Assembly (NCBI GenBank): GCA_049516395.1
Contig: JBEKTD010000010.1
Span: 33,383-97,382 of the forward strand
Reading direction: 5' to 3'
From: Fen-1362 sp049516395
GTDB lineage: Bacteria; Planctomycetota; Phycisphaerae; Sedimentisphaerales; Anaerobacaceae
DNA length: 64,000 nt
Part shown: piece by piece, positions 1 to 7,757 of the stretch
Position numbering within the stretch: the stretch's first letter is position 1
Layout: the number at the start of each line of letters is the position of its first letter
Program-made: the position numbers and the translations under genes
The notes under the pieces: generated by a model
Seen by the model: only the letters and a program-made list of their open reading frames with translations
What the model was told of the DNA's origin: nothing
Database searches by the model: none

Positions 1-1
1 A

Positions 2-271
2 AATATTCTCGCGGAACATGACATCTCCATCAAAACCGGCGCAGACATTCTGTGCGGTAGAGCCATCGCGCTAACCGGGGCAGTGTCGTTGGATACCGAT
101 GAAATCTCCAACGATAACACCGCCCAGGACTTCGGCAGCGGTCGCTCCGACTTCGGCAGCTACGGCTTCAGCGGCGGCAGCACCGCTGTCGTTCCGGTGC
201 CTGGCGCTATTCTGCTGGGCAGCATCGGTGTAGGTCTTGTCGGCTGGCTTAAAAGACGCAGGACTTTGTGA
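2..271 (+). CDS. C-terminal part of an ice-binding-like secreted protein with a PEP-CTERM-type sorting tail
   Basis: The gene enters from the left edge, so only the last 89 codons are visible. The first residues (NILAEHDISIKTGAD, then GRAIALTGAVSLDT) match the end of the DUF3494 ice-binding-like beta-helix domain, where GRxLAxxGAVTLD-type strands recur. A Gly/Ser-rich linker follows, then VPVPGAILLGSIGVGLVGW and KRRR. This is a proline-containing motif, one hydrophobic helix and a basic end, the layout of PEP-CTERM/VPLPA-type sorting signals handled by exosortases. It is probably an exported surface or matrix protein. No exosortase gene lies in the window. A terminator follows 27 bp after the stop. 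Confidence 0.72.
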   Translation, partial: NILAEHDISIKTGADILCGRAIALTGAVSLDTDEISNDNTAQDFGSGRSDFGSYGFSGGSTAVVPVPGAILLGSIGVGLVGWLKRRRTL

Positions 272-298
272 ACTTTTGGAGTTGTGATGTAAAGTAAA

Positions 299-333
299 GG
301 GGCTGGGAATTATGACCCAGCCCCGTTTTTTTT
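299..333 (+). terminator. Rho-independent terminator
   Basis: A 9-bp perfect stem (GGGGCTGGG at 299-307 with CCCAGCCCC at 316-324) has an 8-nt loop and is followed by G and eight T residues. It ends transcription of the PEP-CTERM gene that stops at 271. Confidence 0.93.
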
Positions 334-341
334 GCGCAGGT

Positions 342-638
342 TTAGGCGATATTACCGTTTTTGCTCGCCTGAGACGTCCCGCCGTAGGCGCCCATATTGA
401 TTCGTTTGCCGTTAGGCCAAGGTTCTGCCGTCCTTTGGGTCGAGGTTGTAGTTGCCAGTGCCGGTGTCAATTCCCGGCTGGAGGATTATTACGTCGCCGT
501 GGTTTGCGTCGTTTACGGCGTCCTGAATCGTGGATATTCCCCTCTGCTGTTGGCGTCGACATAAATAATGGTGGCGTCCGAGACCGAAACGGCAAGGCAG
601 ACAACCATTGCTGTTATTAAAACTTTATGCTTATACGT
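342..638 (-). pseudogene. Decayed remnant of a secreted parallel beta-helix protein
   Basis: Read on the minus strand from 638, the frame opens with ACG where a start codon is expected, behind an AGGAG site, and encodes YKHKVLITAMVVCLAVSVSDA, a signal peptide, then TIIYVDANS. After a frameshift the reading continues as STIQDAVNDANHGDVIILQPG, then DTGTGNYNLDPKDGRT. A second shift leads to GKRINMGAYGGTSQAS and a stop at 342-344. The pieces IYVDAN, TIQDAV and INMGAYGGT are the usual beginning and end of planctomycete right-handed beta-helix proteins, so the repetitive middle has been deleted. A lost start codon, two frame changes and an internal deletion make this a pseudogene. Confidence 0.8.
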
Positions 639-666
639 GTCCTCACTCCTTCTTTTAGGCCGGGGG

Positions 667-1482
667 TCAGAAACCAACAGTGGGGTTTCGCCAGCTCCCA
701 ATACCATCCCACCAGTTTGAGATGTGGTCAGTAATAGTCAGGTTCTGATATTTCTCCTTATACAATTCCAGCGCCATGCCGTGAAGCCGGCGCATACATT
801 CGAGTCCTCCAATTTGCCATGCGCGAACGCCTATACCCACTGCCTGACGTTCGGCTTGTGCAAAATTTGCCCTGTTCGCAGTCAGAAGCGCTGTGAGCTT
901 TTCGGCATCAGGCGTCAGAAGCACCTGCCAGCGACGCCGGTCCTGCTCCTGTTGTGCAAACAGCCGGCTAAGTAATTCCTCACGATTGCGCCTTCGTTCC
1001 TCCAGCTTGCGTTTGCCTTCGGCCAGGCGCTGGAGCCGGTGCTCTCGACTCGTGGGTGCAAGCGTCTCCAACATTGAGGCCAGAGGGTCTATGATAACCC
1101 ACGTCAGGAACGTCACTGCCAACGTTCCAAGAGCAATACCCGAAAGGAACTGTGTGATTCTCGTCTCGCCGGCCATTGCGACGGCGCCAGTCAAAACACC
1201 CAGTAAAGGCACCGAGACGTAAAAAGCTAGGTAGGGGCCTGAGCTGGTAAGAGGGTGCTCAACAGTCGTTTTTTTGCCTGTGGTGGTTGCGCCGAATATA
1301 GCGAACAGATAAAAGCTGATTAACAGAAATATCAATAATGCCGATTGCCCGGATAGAGAAAATATGAGCCACCAGTTAAACCCTGCCTGGCGCATTATCA
1401 GCATCGAGAGATAACCCAGGCACACCACAAACCATATGGTGCCCGCAAGGTGAACCATTTTCAGCGTACGGCGTACATACAT
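667..1482 (-). CDS. Four-helix membrane protein with charged cytoplasmic tail, unknown function
   Basis: The protein has 271 residues. Four hydrophobic segments can be drawn at about residues 10-30, 40-65, 88-105 and 110-132. They are followed by a highly charged, Arg/Glu-rich stretch (about 145-185, containing KRKLEERRRNREELLSR) that should form a coiled coil, and a C-terminal domain rich in Trp and aromatic residues. I do not recognise a family. The gene lies between the decayed beta-helix gene and a polysaccharide export lipoprotein, both on the same strand, with 71 bp to the latter's stop. A membrane-anchored scaffold or a protein linked to polysaccharide export are possible but unsupported roles. 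Confidence 0.7.
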   Translation of the reverse strand: MYVRRTLKMVHLAGTIWFVVCLGYLSMLIMRQAGFNWWLIFSLSGQSALLIFLLISFYLFAIFGATTTGKKTTVEHPLTSSGPYLAFYVSVPLLGVLTGAVAMAGETRITQFLSGIALGTLAVTFLTWVIIDPLASMLETLAPTSREHRLQRLAEGKRKLEERRRNREELLSRLFAQQEQDRRRWQVLLTPDAEKLTALLTANRANFAQAERQAVGIGVRAWQIGGLECMRRLHGMALELYKEKYQNLTITDHISNWWDGIGSWRNPTVGF

Positions 1483-1553
1483 AAGTATGTTTCTCTTGCA
1501 ATCTTAGACTAATTTATCAAATTATCATATTTCAAGTCTGCCAACATAAGAGA

Positions 1554-2315
1554 TTAAGGTCCACTTTGTGTTGTAGATGGACCAACCACTGCTCTTTGTA
1601 CGACAGTAATAGTAGTGGCAGTGCTGGTGATTGGGGCCAAGATTTCTTGTACCGTTTTTCCTACAGAAGCCATTATGGTTGGTGGTACATATATTATATC
1701 ACCTTCCTGCAGCAGAACGTTCTTGCCAAGCTCGCCGTGCGCTGCCATCCTGTCAAAGTCCACTTCAAATATCTTTGCCTTCACCTTTTCATCCCCTGAG
1801 GGTCTTATTACCTGGATTCTTCCCAGCCACGCCATCGGGTTGGGCCGTGCATCGGAAATAGCCGACATCACGCTGTCTCGCCCAGTGTAAACTTTAGACC
1901 CGGGCTGATCGACCTGGCCGAGAACATAAAACACCTTGCTTTTGAAGGCAACGACGCGAACCTCGATGGGTTGGTCGCCGACGAGTGCATAAAGCGTTGA
2001 AGCTTTCTGCTTGATAATGTCGGCAACTTCCTCCGGCGTTTTCCCTGCTGCCTGGAACTCGCCAAGTATCTCAAAGCTGAGTTTGCCGTCGGGCCGAATC
2101 TGCATACGCTGTAAATTTAACTCGGGGATTCTGGCGCAGTGCACTTCAACCTCATCCGGAGGTTGAAGAATATACTTTTCTGTGGTGACATCGGTCTGGT
2201 AGGGTTTCAAAAAGGCCTGTATATCTTGTGGATTCGATGAAAAACAGCCCGTAATAAAAAAAACAGTTGTCGAGAGCAGAAATGCGCGTACAATCCTGAT
2301 TTGTAAAGATGGCAT
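1554..2315 (-). CDS. Polysaccharide export lipoprotein, Wza/OtnA type (poly_export plus SLBB)
   Basis: The start is the ATG at 2315, because AGGAG lies 8 nt upstream and the protein then begins with a clean lipoprotein signal (MPSLQIRIVRAFLLSTTVFFITGC, lipobox FITGC). The mature part begins with YILQPPDEVEVHCARIPEL, the poly_export domain (about residues 55-140), followed by an SLBB-like segment around VFYVLGQVDQPGSKVYTGRDSV and LLQEGDIIYVPP near the C-terminus. Family members form the outer-membrane channel for exopolysaccharide. No Wzc-like kinase or glycosyltransferase is adjacent, so it may serve a locus outside the window. An in-frame upstream start at 2396 would give an unlikely hydrophilic leader. 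Confidence 0.88.
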   Translation of the reverse strand: MPSLQIRIVRAFLLSTTVFFITGCFSSNPQDIQAFLKPYQTDVTTEKYILQPPDEVEVHCARIPELNLQRMQIRPDGKLSFEILGEFQAAGKTPEEVADIIKQKASTLYALVGDQPIEVRVVAFKSKVFYVLGQVDQPGSKVYTGRDSVMSAISDARPNPMAWLGRIQVIRPSGDEKVKAKIFEVDFDRMAAHGELGKNVLLQEGDIIYVPPTIMASVGKTVQEILAPITSTATTITVVQRAVVGPSTTQSGP

Positions 2316-2493
2316 TTTATTGGCTCCTTTCTCTTTTGTTATGTAATCCGTTGTTTTCACAAAGCCTATAATTATTGGCGCAGCACTCTCCTTCATTAAA
2401 CCCTTATTATATCAATTGCTACGGCTTATGTCAAATTATTTATGAGATTTCTGGGATGGAAACGGAACCAATTTATATGCTGCTTGAAGCAAA

Positions 2494-2850
2494 TTGATCG
2501 CCCCAAAAAAAACAGCGATTGTGTCTATGCACCGGGAGATAATGGGTCAGCCGGCGGGGCTTATTGTTGACCATAGAAACAGAGACGGACTGGATAATCG
2601 CAGAGATAGCTTGCGACCGGCGACGCAATCTCAGAATGCGTGTAACAGACCGAAGACGAGGTTAAAGACCTCATCACGGTATATCGGTGTTGCTTTTCAA
2701 AAGCGAGCGGGCAAATGGGCCGCCGCAATTAGGAAGAAGGGCAAGAAAACGTGGTTAGGGGCATTTGATTCTGAGGTTGAGGCGGCAAAGGCATACGACG
2801 CGGCCGCAAGGAAATATCATGGTGAATTTGCGAGCTTTAATTTCTCGTAA
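2494..2850 (+). CDS. AP2-domain HNH-type protein, probably 5'-truncated
   Basis: The 118-residue frame contains an HNH-like core (MHREIMGQPAGLIVDHRN then GLDNRRDSLRPAT) followed by an AP2 DNA-binding domain (SRYIGVAFQKRAGKWAAAI to WLGAFDSEVEAAKAYDAAA). It is homologous over this stretch to the 195-residue protein at 43911-44498. That protein has about 80 further N-terminal residues, which this frame lacks. The only available start is a TTG at 2494 directly after a TGA, without a clear ribosome site, so this is probably a decaying copy of a homing-endonuclease-like gene. Whether it is still translated cannot be decided from sequence. Confidence 0.62.
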   Translation: MIAPKKTAIVSMHREIMGQPAGLIVDHRNRDGLDNRRDSLRPATQSQNACNRPKTRLKTSSRYIGVAFQKRAGKWAAAIRKKGKKTWLGAFDSEVEAAKAYDAAARKYHGEFASFNFS

Positions 2851-2880
2851 CCACAGATTGCACAGATTACACGGATTTTT
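2851..2880. repeat. Dispersed CACAGA-type repeat (class A)
   Basis: CCACAGATTGCACAGATTAC follows the stop of the AP2 gene immediately. Related copies are found at 7473-7526, 35263-35450, 41545-41575, 52173-52258 and inside uvrC (31977-32075). Confidence 0.75.
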
Positions 2881-2972
2881 GTTTTTGTATTTAGCCCGGC
2901 GTTTCACGCCGGGTTGCTTTACGGGGGTCATAATAAAGCGGCAGTGTCAAATGCCAAAAAAGGAGTTGGGAA

Positions 2973-3546
2973 ATGATTAACCTTTCCTTGTACTGTTTTC
3001 TTGAATCCCGCAAAAACACTTTCTCCCTTGGTGCCAGATTGGCTCCTTGGGCCACGGTGATTGGGGTTTTTGGGGGCACTTGTTGTGGCAAGTTATGCAT
3101 TAAAAACTTATCGACGCAATAATTCAATAAAAAGATGGGAATTAATAGAAAAACTATATGGTGCTTTTATAGGAAAAGGTTGGTATGAATTTTACGAAAG
3201 AATTAAAGACGGTGAACAAATTGATTCAAGCAAGGATGGGAAACTATTGAACAAAACTTTAACCCTATTCGATGCACTGAATTATTTTCAAACACAAGGG
3301 TTGTTAGATAAAAAAGCATGGGAATATGTTGCTTGTGAAATCCTGAATTTTGCACTCAATAATAGTGTATGGGAATATATGAACAATATTAAGAAACCGT
3401 ATGTGGAAAAAGGTTTTCTGGTTAATGAGCTGTCACCAGAAGAGCAATCTTCTTATTATAACAAGGCAAAAAATATTCCCGATGAGCGATTGCAATTAAA
3501 ACGTGCCATAGCATTCTGTATTTATGATAATGCCAAAAGAGAATAA
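2973..3546 (+). pseudogene. Membrane-anchored hypothetical protein, split by one frameshift
   Basis: An ATG at 2973 sits 7 nt after AGGAG and opens a frame ending in ARLAPWATVIGVFGG. The next frame, from 3061, continues as ALVVASYALKTYRRNNSIKR and runs to 3546. Removing one G from the five-G run at 3072-3076 joins them into a single protein of about 190 residues: one N-terminal transmembrane helix and a soluble AT-rich-encoded domain (ELIEKLYGAFIGKGWYEFYE onward). The family is not recognised; the helix-plus-soluble layout recalls DUF4760-like proteins. The frameshift could be real inactivation or a homopolymer sequencing error. Confidence 0.7.
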
Positions 3547-3569
3547 TTTTGTGCTTTTTTGTGGCTAAA

Positions 3570-4616
3570 TTATAATGAGGACAATTGCAGGACGAATTGT
3601 TCTATTGCGATTCTGGGCTGGGCCTGGCCGCGTTTAATGGCGTAATCGGTTGCAGCTAACTGCTGGAGCTGGTCGCCGATTTGTTTGAGGGATAATCGTT
3701 TAAGCAGCGCAAAGTGTGCCTGTTTATTGTAAAAAATGCGGGCTTTGCCTGCGACGTCATATTGAGAATTACCTTCCATCAGCAGTTTTTTCGCGATAAA
3801 CATTCTGCGAATGTGAAACGCGAATGCGCCGATAGTTCTATATTCGGCATCTTTGTCCTCGGCGAACATTTTGCGCAGCCGTTCGATTGCGGGGCCAGTT
3901 TTTCGCTGGAGGCAGGATTCGATGACCTCAAAGGCGTCAAATTCTCGATTGCGGCCAATAAGCGATTCAACGTGGGCGGTTGTTATTGCTTTTTCGGTTG
4001 CGGCGTATGTGGCGAGTTTATCGATTTCGGTATATAGTCGGGTGAGATTTTCGCCTGCAAGCTCGATGAGCAAACCCGCTGTCCTATAATCAATGGTTTT
4101 ATTGTGCGCATCACGAGCGTAGTTAATAATCCGACTGGGGAATTCTTCGCTTTTAGGTGGTTTTATCTCTACCAGAGTTCCGATATCGGGGAGTTTTTTT
4201 GCTAAGCGTGTGGTTTTCGGCCAGGAGGAAACCGTCATTACAAGAATGCCGGTAGGTGAGGGGCTATCAAAGTATCTTTCGAGGATTTCGCGGTTGCTGG
4301 AGCCGGCAGGGGCGTCTTGGTTGTCCTGCTCATCTTGCTCATCCTGCTGGCCGTGGGCGGAGATAAATTTGTCGGCGTTTCGCAGGGCGACAATTCGTCT
4401 TTTTGTGAAGAATGGCAGGGTTCTCAACTCTTCGAGGATTTCACCTATGACTGCTTTGTTGGCATCGACAACCAATAGGCCGGTATCCCTTTCTTCGGGT
4501 GGGACAAGTCCGTCGATAATTTCGGTGTATCTTGCGTTTACCAACGAGGGGTCTTCGCCCGCGATTACATAAACAAGCGATTGCTTAGTTTTCGTCTTGT
4601 CGCTGGCTTTTGCCAT
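3570..4616 (-). CDS. holA: DNA polymerase III delta subunit
   Basis: At 348 residues this matches the clamp-loader delta subunit. An N-terminal AAA-like domain (LVYVIAGEDPSLVNARYTEI, RTLPFFTKRRIVALRNADKF) is followed by the helical region with NREFDAFEVIESCLQRKTGPA and the C-terminal collar with IAIEQFVLQL. Delta opens the beta clamp in the clamp-loader complex. Residues about 89-101 hold an acidic Gln/Asp run (QQDEQDEQDNQD) encoded by a short tandem repeat at 4313-4350 that is not part of the family, inserted between NADKFI and the ERYFDSPSPTGILVM strand. The gene follows gyrA on the same strand after 32 bp. Confidence 0.93.
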   Translation of the reverse strand: MAKASDKTKTKQSLVYVIAGEDPSLVNARYTEIIDGLVPPEERDTGLLVVDANKAVIGEILEELRTLPFFTKRRIVALRNADKFISAHGQQDEQDEQDNQDAPAGSSNREILERYFDSPSPTGILVMTVSSWPKTTRLAKKLPDIGTLVEIKPPKSEEFPSRIINYARDAHNKTIDYRTAGLLIELAGENLTRLYTEIDKLATYAATEKAITTAHVESLIGRNREFDAFEVIESCLQRKTGPAIERLRKMFAEDKDAEYRTIGAFAFHIRRMFIAKKLLMEGNSQYDVAGKARIFYNKQAHFALLKRLSLKQIGDQLQQLAATDYAIKRGQAQPRIAIEQFVLQLSSL

Positions 4617-4648
4617 AGCTATACCCGCCTGTGTTTTATAAGCCGATT

Positions 4649-7339
4649 TTACTTGCGGGGTTTCTTGTCCGGCTTTTTACCCTTGTCGTCTTTTTCCGGC
4701 TCATCTTCGGCTTCGATTTCTTCCTCTTCCGGACCTGGTTCGGTTTCTTCCTGCGGCGGCAGTTCGGCTTTCTGTATTGTCGCGTCGTCGGATTGTTCCT
4801 TCGCCACTTCGGGGCCTATTTTTGCTGCGGCGACGAGCTTGTCACCTTCTTTGAGCTTAATCAGCCGGACACCCTGTGTGTTTCTGCCTATCGGGCGAAT
4901 CTGGTCGAGGCCCGTTCGGATGATGATTCCGTTTGCGGTAATCAGCATCAATTCGTCTTCGAACTGGACCGCCTTGAGGGCGACGACCTTGCCGTTGCGG
5001 TCTGTGGTCTTGATGTTAATCAGTCCTACGCCGCCGCGATTCTGGGACCGGTAGTTGTCGAGCGAAGTGCGTTTGCCATAACCCTTTTCGCAGACGGTCA
5101 ACAGCGACGCTTTTTCTTCTGCGATGACCATATCGACGACCGCGTCGCCAGAACGTAACCTGATTCCGTGGACGCCCCTCGATACCCTGCCCATTGAGCG
5201 TGCCTGTTGCTCATCGAATCTTATAGCCATACCGTCGCGTGTTCCGAGGATTATGTGGTCTTTGCCGGTGGTTTGGGCGACCTCGATAAGGGTGTCGTTG
5301 GGGTCGAGCTTGATTGCTGTAACGCCTACGGAGCGCGGGTGGCTGTATGCGGAGAGTTTTGTCTTCTTGATAAGGCCGTTCTGGGTCGCCATAACGAGCT
5401 GTGGCTGTTTGTCTTCGGGCAGTTCTTCGTTTTCGACAAGCCGGGCGACATTGATAACTGAGGCGATTGTCTGGTCGCCGAGGTTGAGCAGGTTGGCGAT
5501 AGACCTGCCTCTGCTCTGTCGCGTCAAGCTGGGGATGTCGTAAACTTTTAACCAGTAGCACTTGCCGCGGTTGGTGAAAATCAGCAGGTAGTCGTGCGTG
5601 GAGGCGGTGAACATATGCTCGATGAAGTCGCCTTCCTTGGTATCTGAGCCGATTACGCCGGTGCCTCCTCGACCCTGCTTGCGGTAGGTGTCGACAGGCA
5701 TTCGCTTGACGTAGCCGGAGTGGCTTACGGTAACGATGACCTCTTCGTCGGCGATGAGGTCTTCAAGGTCGAAGGTCTCGGCCTGTTTTGCGGTTATCTT
5801 TGTGCGCCTGGCGTCGCCATATTTGGTTTTCATCTCGTGGATGTCTTCACGGATGATGTCCATCAACACTGAATCCTTGGCTAAAATCGCCTCGTAACCT
5901 TCAATTTGCTCAACGAGGCCGGTGTATTCCTTTGCGAGCTTTTCAATTTCGAGACCCGTCAGGCGTTGTAATTGCATTGTCAGGATGGCGTCCGCCTGCG
6001 GGCCTGTGAGGAACTGCTTTTCCTTTGTCTTTTCTTTTAAGAATTCCTTAGACAGGAGTTTTCGCAGGGTTTCCGTTTCCGCGAGTTTCAACGGCTTTTT
6101 CATCAAGTTCAGCTTGGCTGTCGGGGCGTCGGGTGATTTTTTGATAAGTTCGATTATTTCATCTATGTCGCTGACCGCGAGGATGAGGCCTTCGAGGATG
6201 TGCGCCCTGTTTTGGCATCGCTTGAGCAGGAACATACTGCGCCTGCGTATGACGATTTTGCGATGGTCGATAAACAGGTCGAGCATCTGGCGGATGTTGA
6301 GCGTTTCGGGCCGGTTGTTGACCAGCGCGACGTTGGCGATGGCGAAGGTGGTCTGCAACTGGGTGAACTCAAAAAGTTTGTTCAGGGCGACCTGTGCGTC
6401 GCAATCTTTTTTGATTTCGACCACGATTCTCATACCGTGGCGGTCCGACTCGTCCCTGATGTCGGAAATCTCGGCGATTTGCCCGTCGCGGACGCAGTCG
6501 GCGATTTTCGAAACGATGCTCGTCTTGACCACCATATAGGGGATTTCAGTTATGATGATACATTCTCTTCCCTTTTTTGACTGTTCGACATCGGCCTTAG
6601 CTCTTACGACGAGATGTCCTTTGCCTTTTGTGTAGGCCTCGACAATTCCCTGCCTGCCGCAGATGATTCCGCCTGTCGGGAAATCGGGGCCGGGAAGCTT
6701 TGCCATTATATCTTTGAAGCCGCATTTGGGGTCATCGACGACAAGCAGCAGGGCGTCGCAAATCTCAGCGATATTGTGAGGCGGGATGTTGGTTGCCATA
6801 CCGACGGCGATACCGGTTGAGCCGTTGACTAACAGGTTCGGAAGTTTCGAAGGCAATACCGTCGGCTCCGTTCTTGTCTCATCGTAGTTGGGCACAAAAT
6901 CGACGGTTTCGTATTCGAGGTCTTCAAGCATATCCGTCGCCGCCGAGGTCATTCTTGCCTCGGTATAACGCATAGCGGCGGGGGGGTCTGCGTCGATTGA
7001 GCCGAAGTTACCCTGAGGGTCAACCAGCGTGTAACGCATATTCCAGTCCTGGCCCAGGCGGACGAGGGTGCCGTAAGTCGCCTGGTCGCCGTGCGGGTGA
7101 TAATTTCCGCCCGTGTCGCCGACGATTTTAGCGCATTTGCGGTGTTTGCTTCGCGGGCCGAGGTTGAGGTCGTTCATCGCGACCAGAATTCGTCTTTGGG
7201 AGGGTTTTAAGCCGTCGCGGACGTCCGGTAATGCACGCGATACGATGACGCTCATCGCGTAATTGAGGTATGAGTTCTTCAGCTCATCGAGTATTGGTAT
7301 ATTCTCGAACCGCTCCTGCGGCTCATTGTCTTTCTTCAT
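4649..7339 (-). CDS. gyrA: DNA gyrase subunit A
   Basis: The start at 7339 gives MKKDNEPQERFENIPILDEL, fitting the family; a TTG 45 bp further upstream is the alternative. The 896-residue protein has the breakage-reunion domain with catalytic Tyr125 (AAMRYTEARM), the conserved SRALPDVRDGLKPSQRRIL segment, a coiled coil, and six C-terminal beta-pinwheel blades including a GyrA-box-like QGRGGTG, which favours GyrA over ParC. Gyrase introduces negative supercoils together with GyrB, which is not in the window. In the quinolone-binding helix the residues equivalent to E. coli Ser83 and Asp87 are Gln86 and Gly90 (HGDQATYGT). The tail is rich in Glu and Lys. Confidence 0.96.
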   Translation of the reverse strand: MKKDNEPQERFENIPILDELKNSYLNYAMSVIVSRALPDVRDGLKPSQRRILVAMNDLNLGPRSKHRKCAKIVGDTGGNYHPHGDQATYGTLVRLGQDWNMRYTLVDPQGNFGSIDADPPAAMRYTEARMTSAATDMLEDLEYETVDFVPNYDETRTEPTVLPSKLPNLLVNGSTGIAVGMATNIPPHNIAEICDALLLVVDDPKCGFKDIMAKLPGPDFPTGGIICGRQGIVEAYTKGKGHLVVRAKADVEQSKKGRECIIITEIPYMVVKTSIVSKIADCVRDGQIAEISDIRDESDRHGMRIVVEIKKDCDAQVALNKLFEFTQLQTTFAIANVALVNNRPETLNIRQMLDLFIDHRKIVIRRRSMFLLKRCQNRAHILEGLILAVSDIDEIIELIKKSPDAPTAKLNLMKKPLKLAETETLRKLLSKEFLKEKTKEKQFLTGPQADAILTMQLQRLTGLEIEKLAKEYTGLVEQIEGYEAILAKDSVLMDIIREDIHEMKTKYGDARRTKITAKQAETFDLEDLIADEEVIVTVSHSGYVKRMPVDTYRKQGRGGTGVIGSDTKEGDFIEHMFTASTHDYLLIFTNRGKCYWLKVYDIPSLTRQSRGRSIANLLNLGDQTIASVINVARLVENEELPEDKQPQLVMATQNGLIKKTKLSAYSHPRSVGVTAIKLDPNDTLIEVAQTTGKDHIILGTRDGMAIRFDEQQARSMGRVSRGVHGIRLRSGDAVVDMVIAEEKASLLTVCEKGYGKRTSLDNYRSQNRGGVGLINIKTTDRNGKVVALKAVQFEDELMLITANGIIIRTGLDQIRPIGRNTQGVRLIKLKEGDKLVAAAKIGPEVAKEQSDDATIQKAELPPQEETEPGPEEEEIEAEDEPEKDDKGKKPDKKPRK

Positions 7340-7472
7340 AGGTTCAAACCATCCTTTGTTACTTATAGTGGTTTGCTTATGCAATCCCTTGCGCTATGGG
7401 GCTGCCCAATATTATGGCGATAAGGTTATCGCCTGGGGGGCCAAAAGTCAAGGCCGCTTTTCGCGGGATTTT

Positions 7473-7526
7473 TAGCCACAGAGGCCTCATATTTTTAGCC
7501 ACAGATTGCACAGATAGACACAGATT
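7473..7526. repeat. Two adjacent class A CACAGA-type repeats
   Basis: TTTAGCCACAGAGGCCTCAT and then AGCCACAGATTGCACAGATA lie in the 418-bp gap between gyrA and the divergent helicase gene. Further along, 7569-7598 holds another text-like repeat (AACGCTATACGCTG then CCGCTGAACGCTA), also seen near 10170, 43130 and 51620. Confidence 0.75.
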
Positions 7527-7528
7527 TA

Positions 7529-7563
7529 CCCCGTGAGATGGTGGTTTTGCCTATCTCACGGGG
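7529..7563. repeat. Perfect 11-bp inverted repeat
   Basis: CCCCGTGAGAT at 7529-7539 and ATCTCACGGGG at 7553-7563 enclose a 13-nt loop. No T-run follows on either strand, so it is not a standard terminator. It lies between the divergent gyrA and helicase genes and could be an operator or part of a dispersed repeat. Confidence 0.7.
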
Positions 7564-7757
7564 TGAACGCTATACGCTGTCCGCTGAACGCTATCAGCAA
7601 TTCTCCTTGTCTTTTTCGACAATCGTGAGGATAATACTAACAGAAGCAGGAGTTACGCACCTTTGACTCAAAAACAACCGTAAATGCAGTGATGGCTGTT
7701 CTGTGAGCTATTTTATGCAGACTGTATAATCATTGCTGGGCGCAAGAGAAAGAATAC

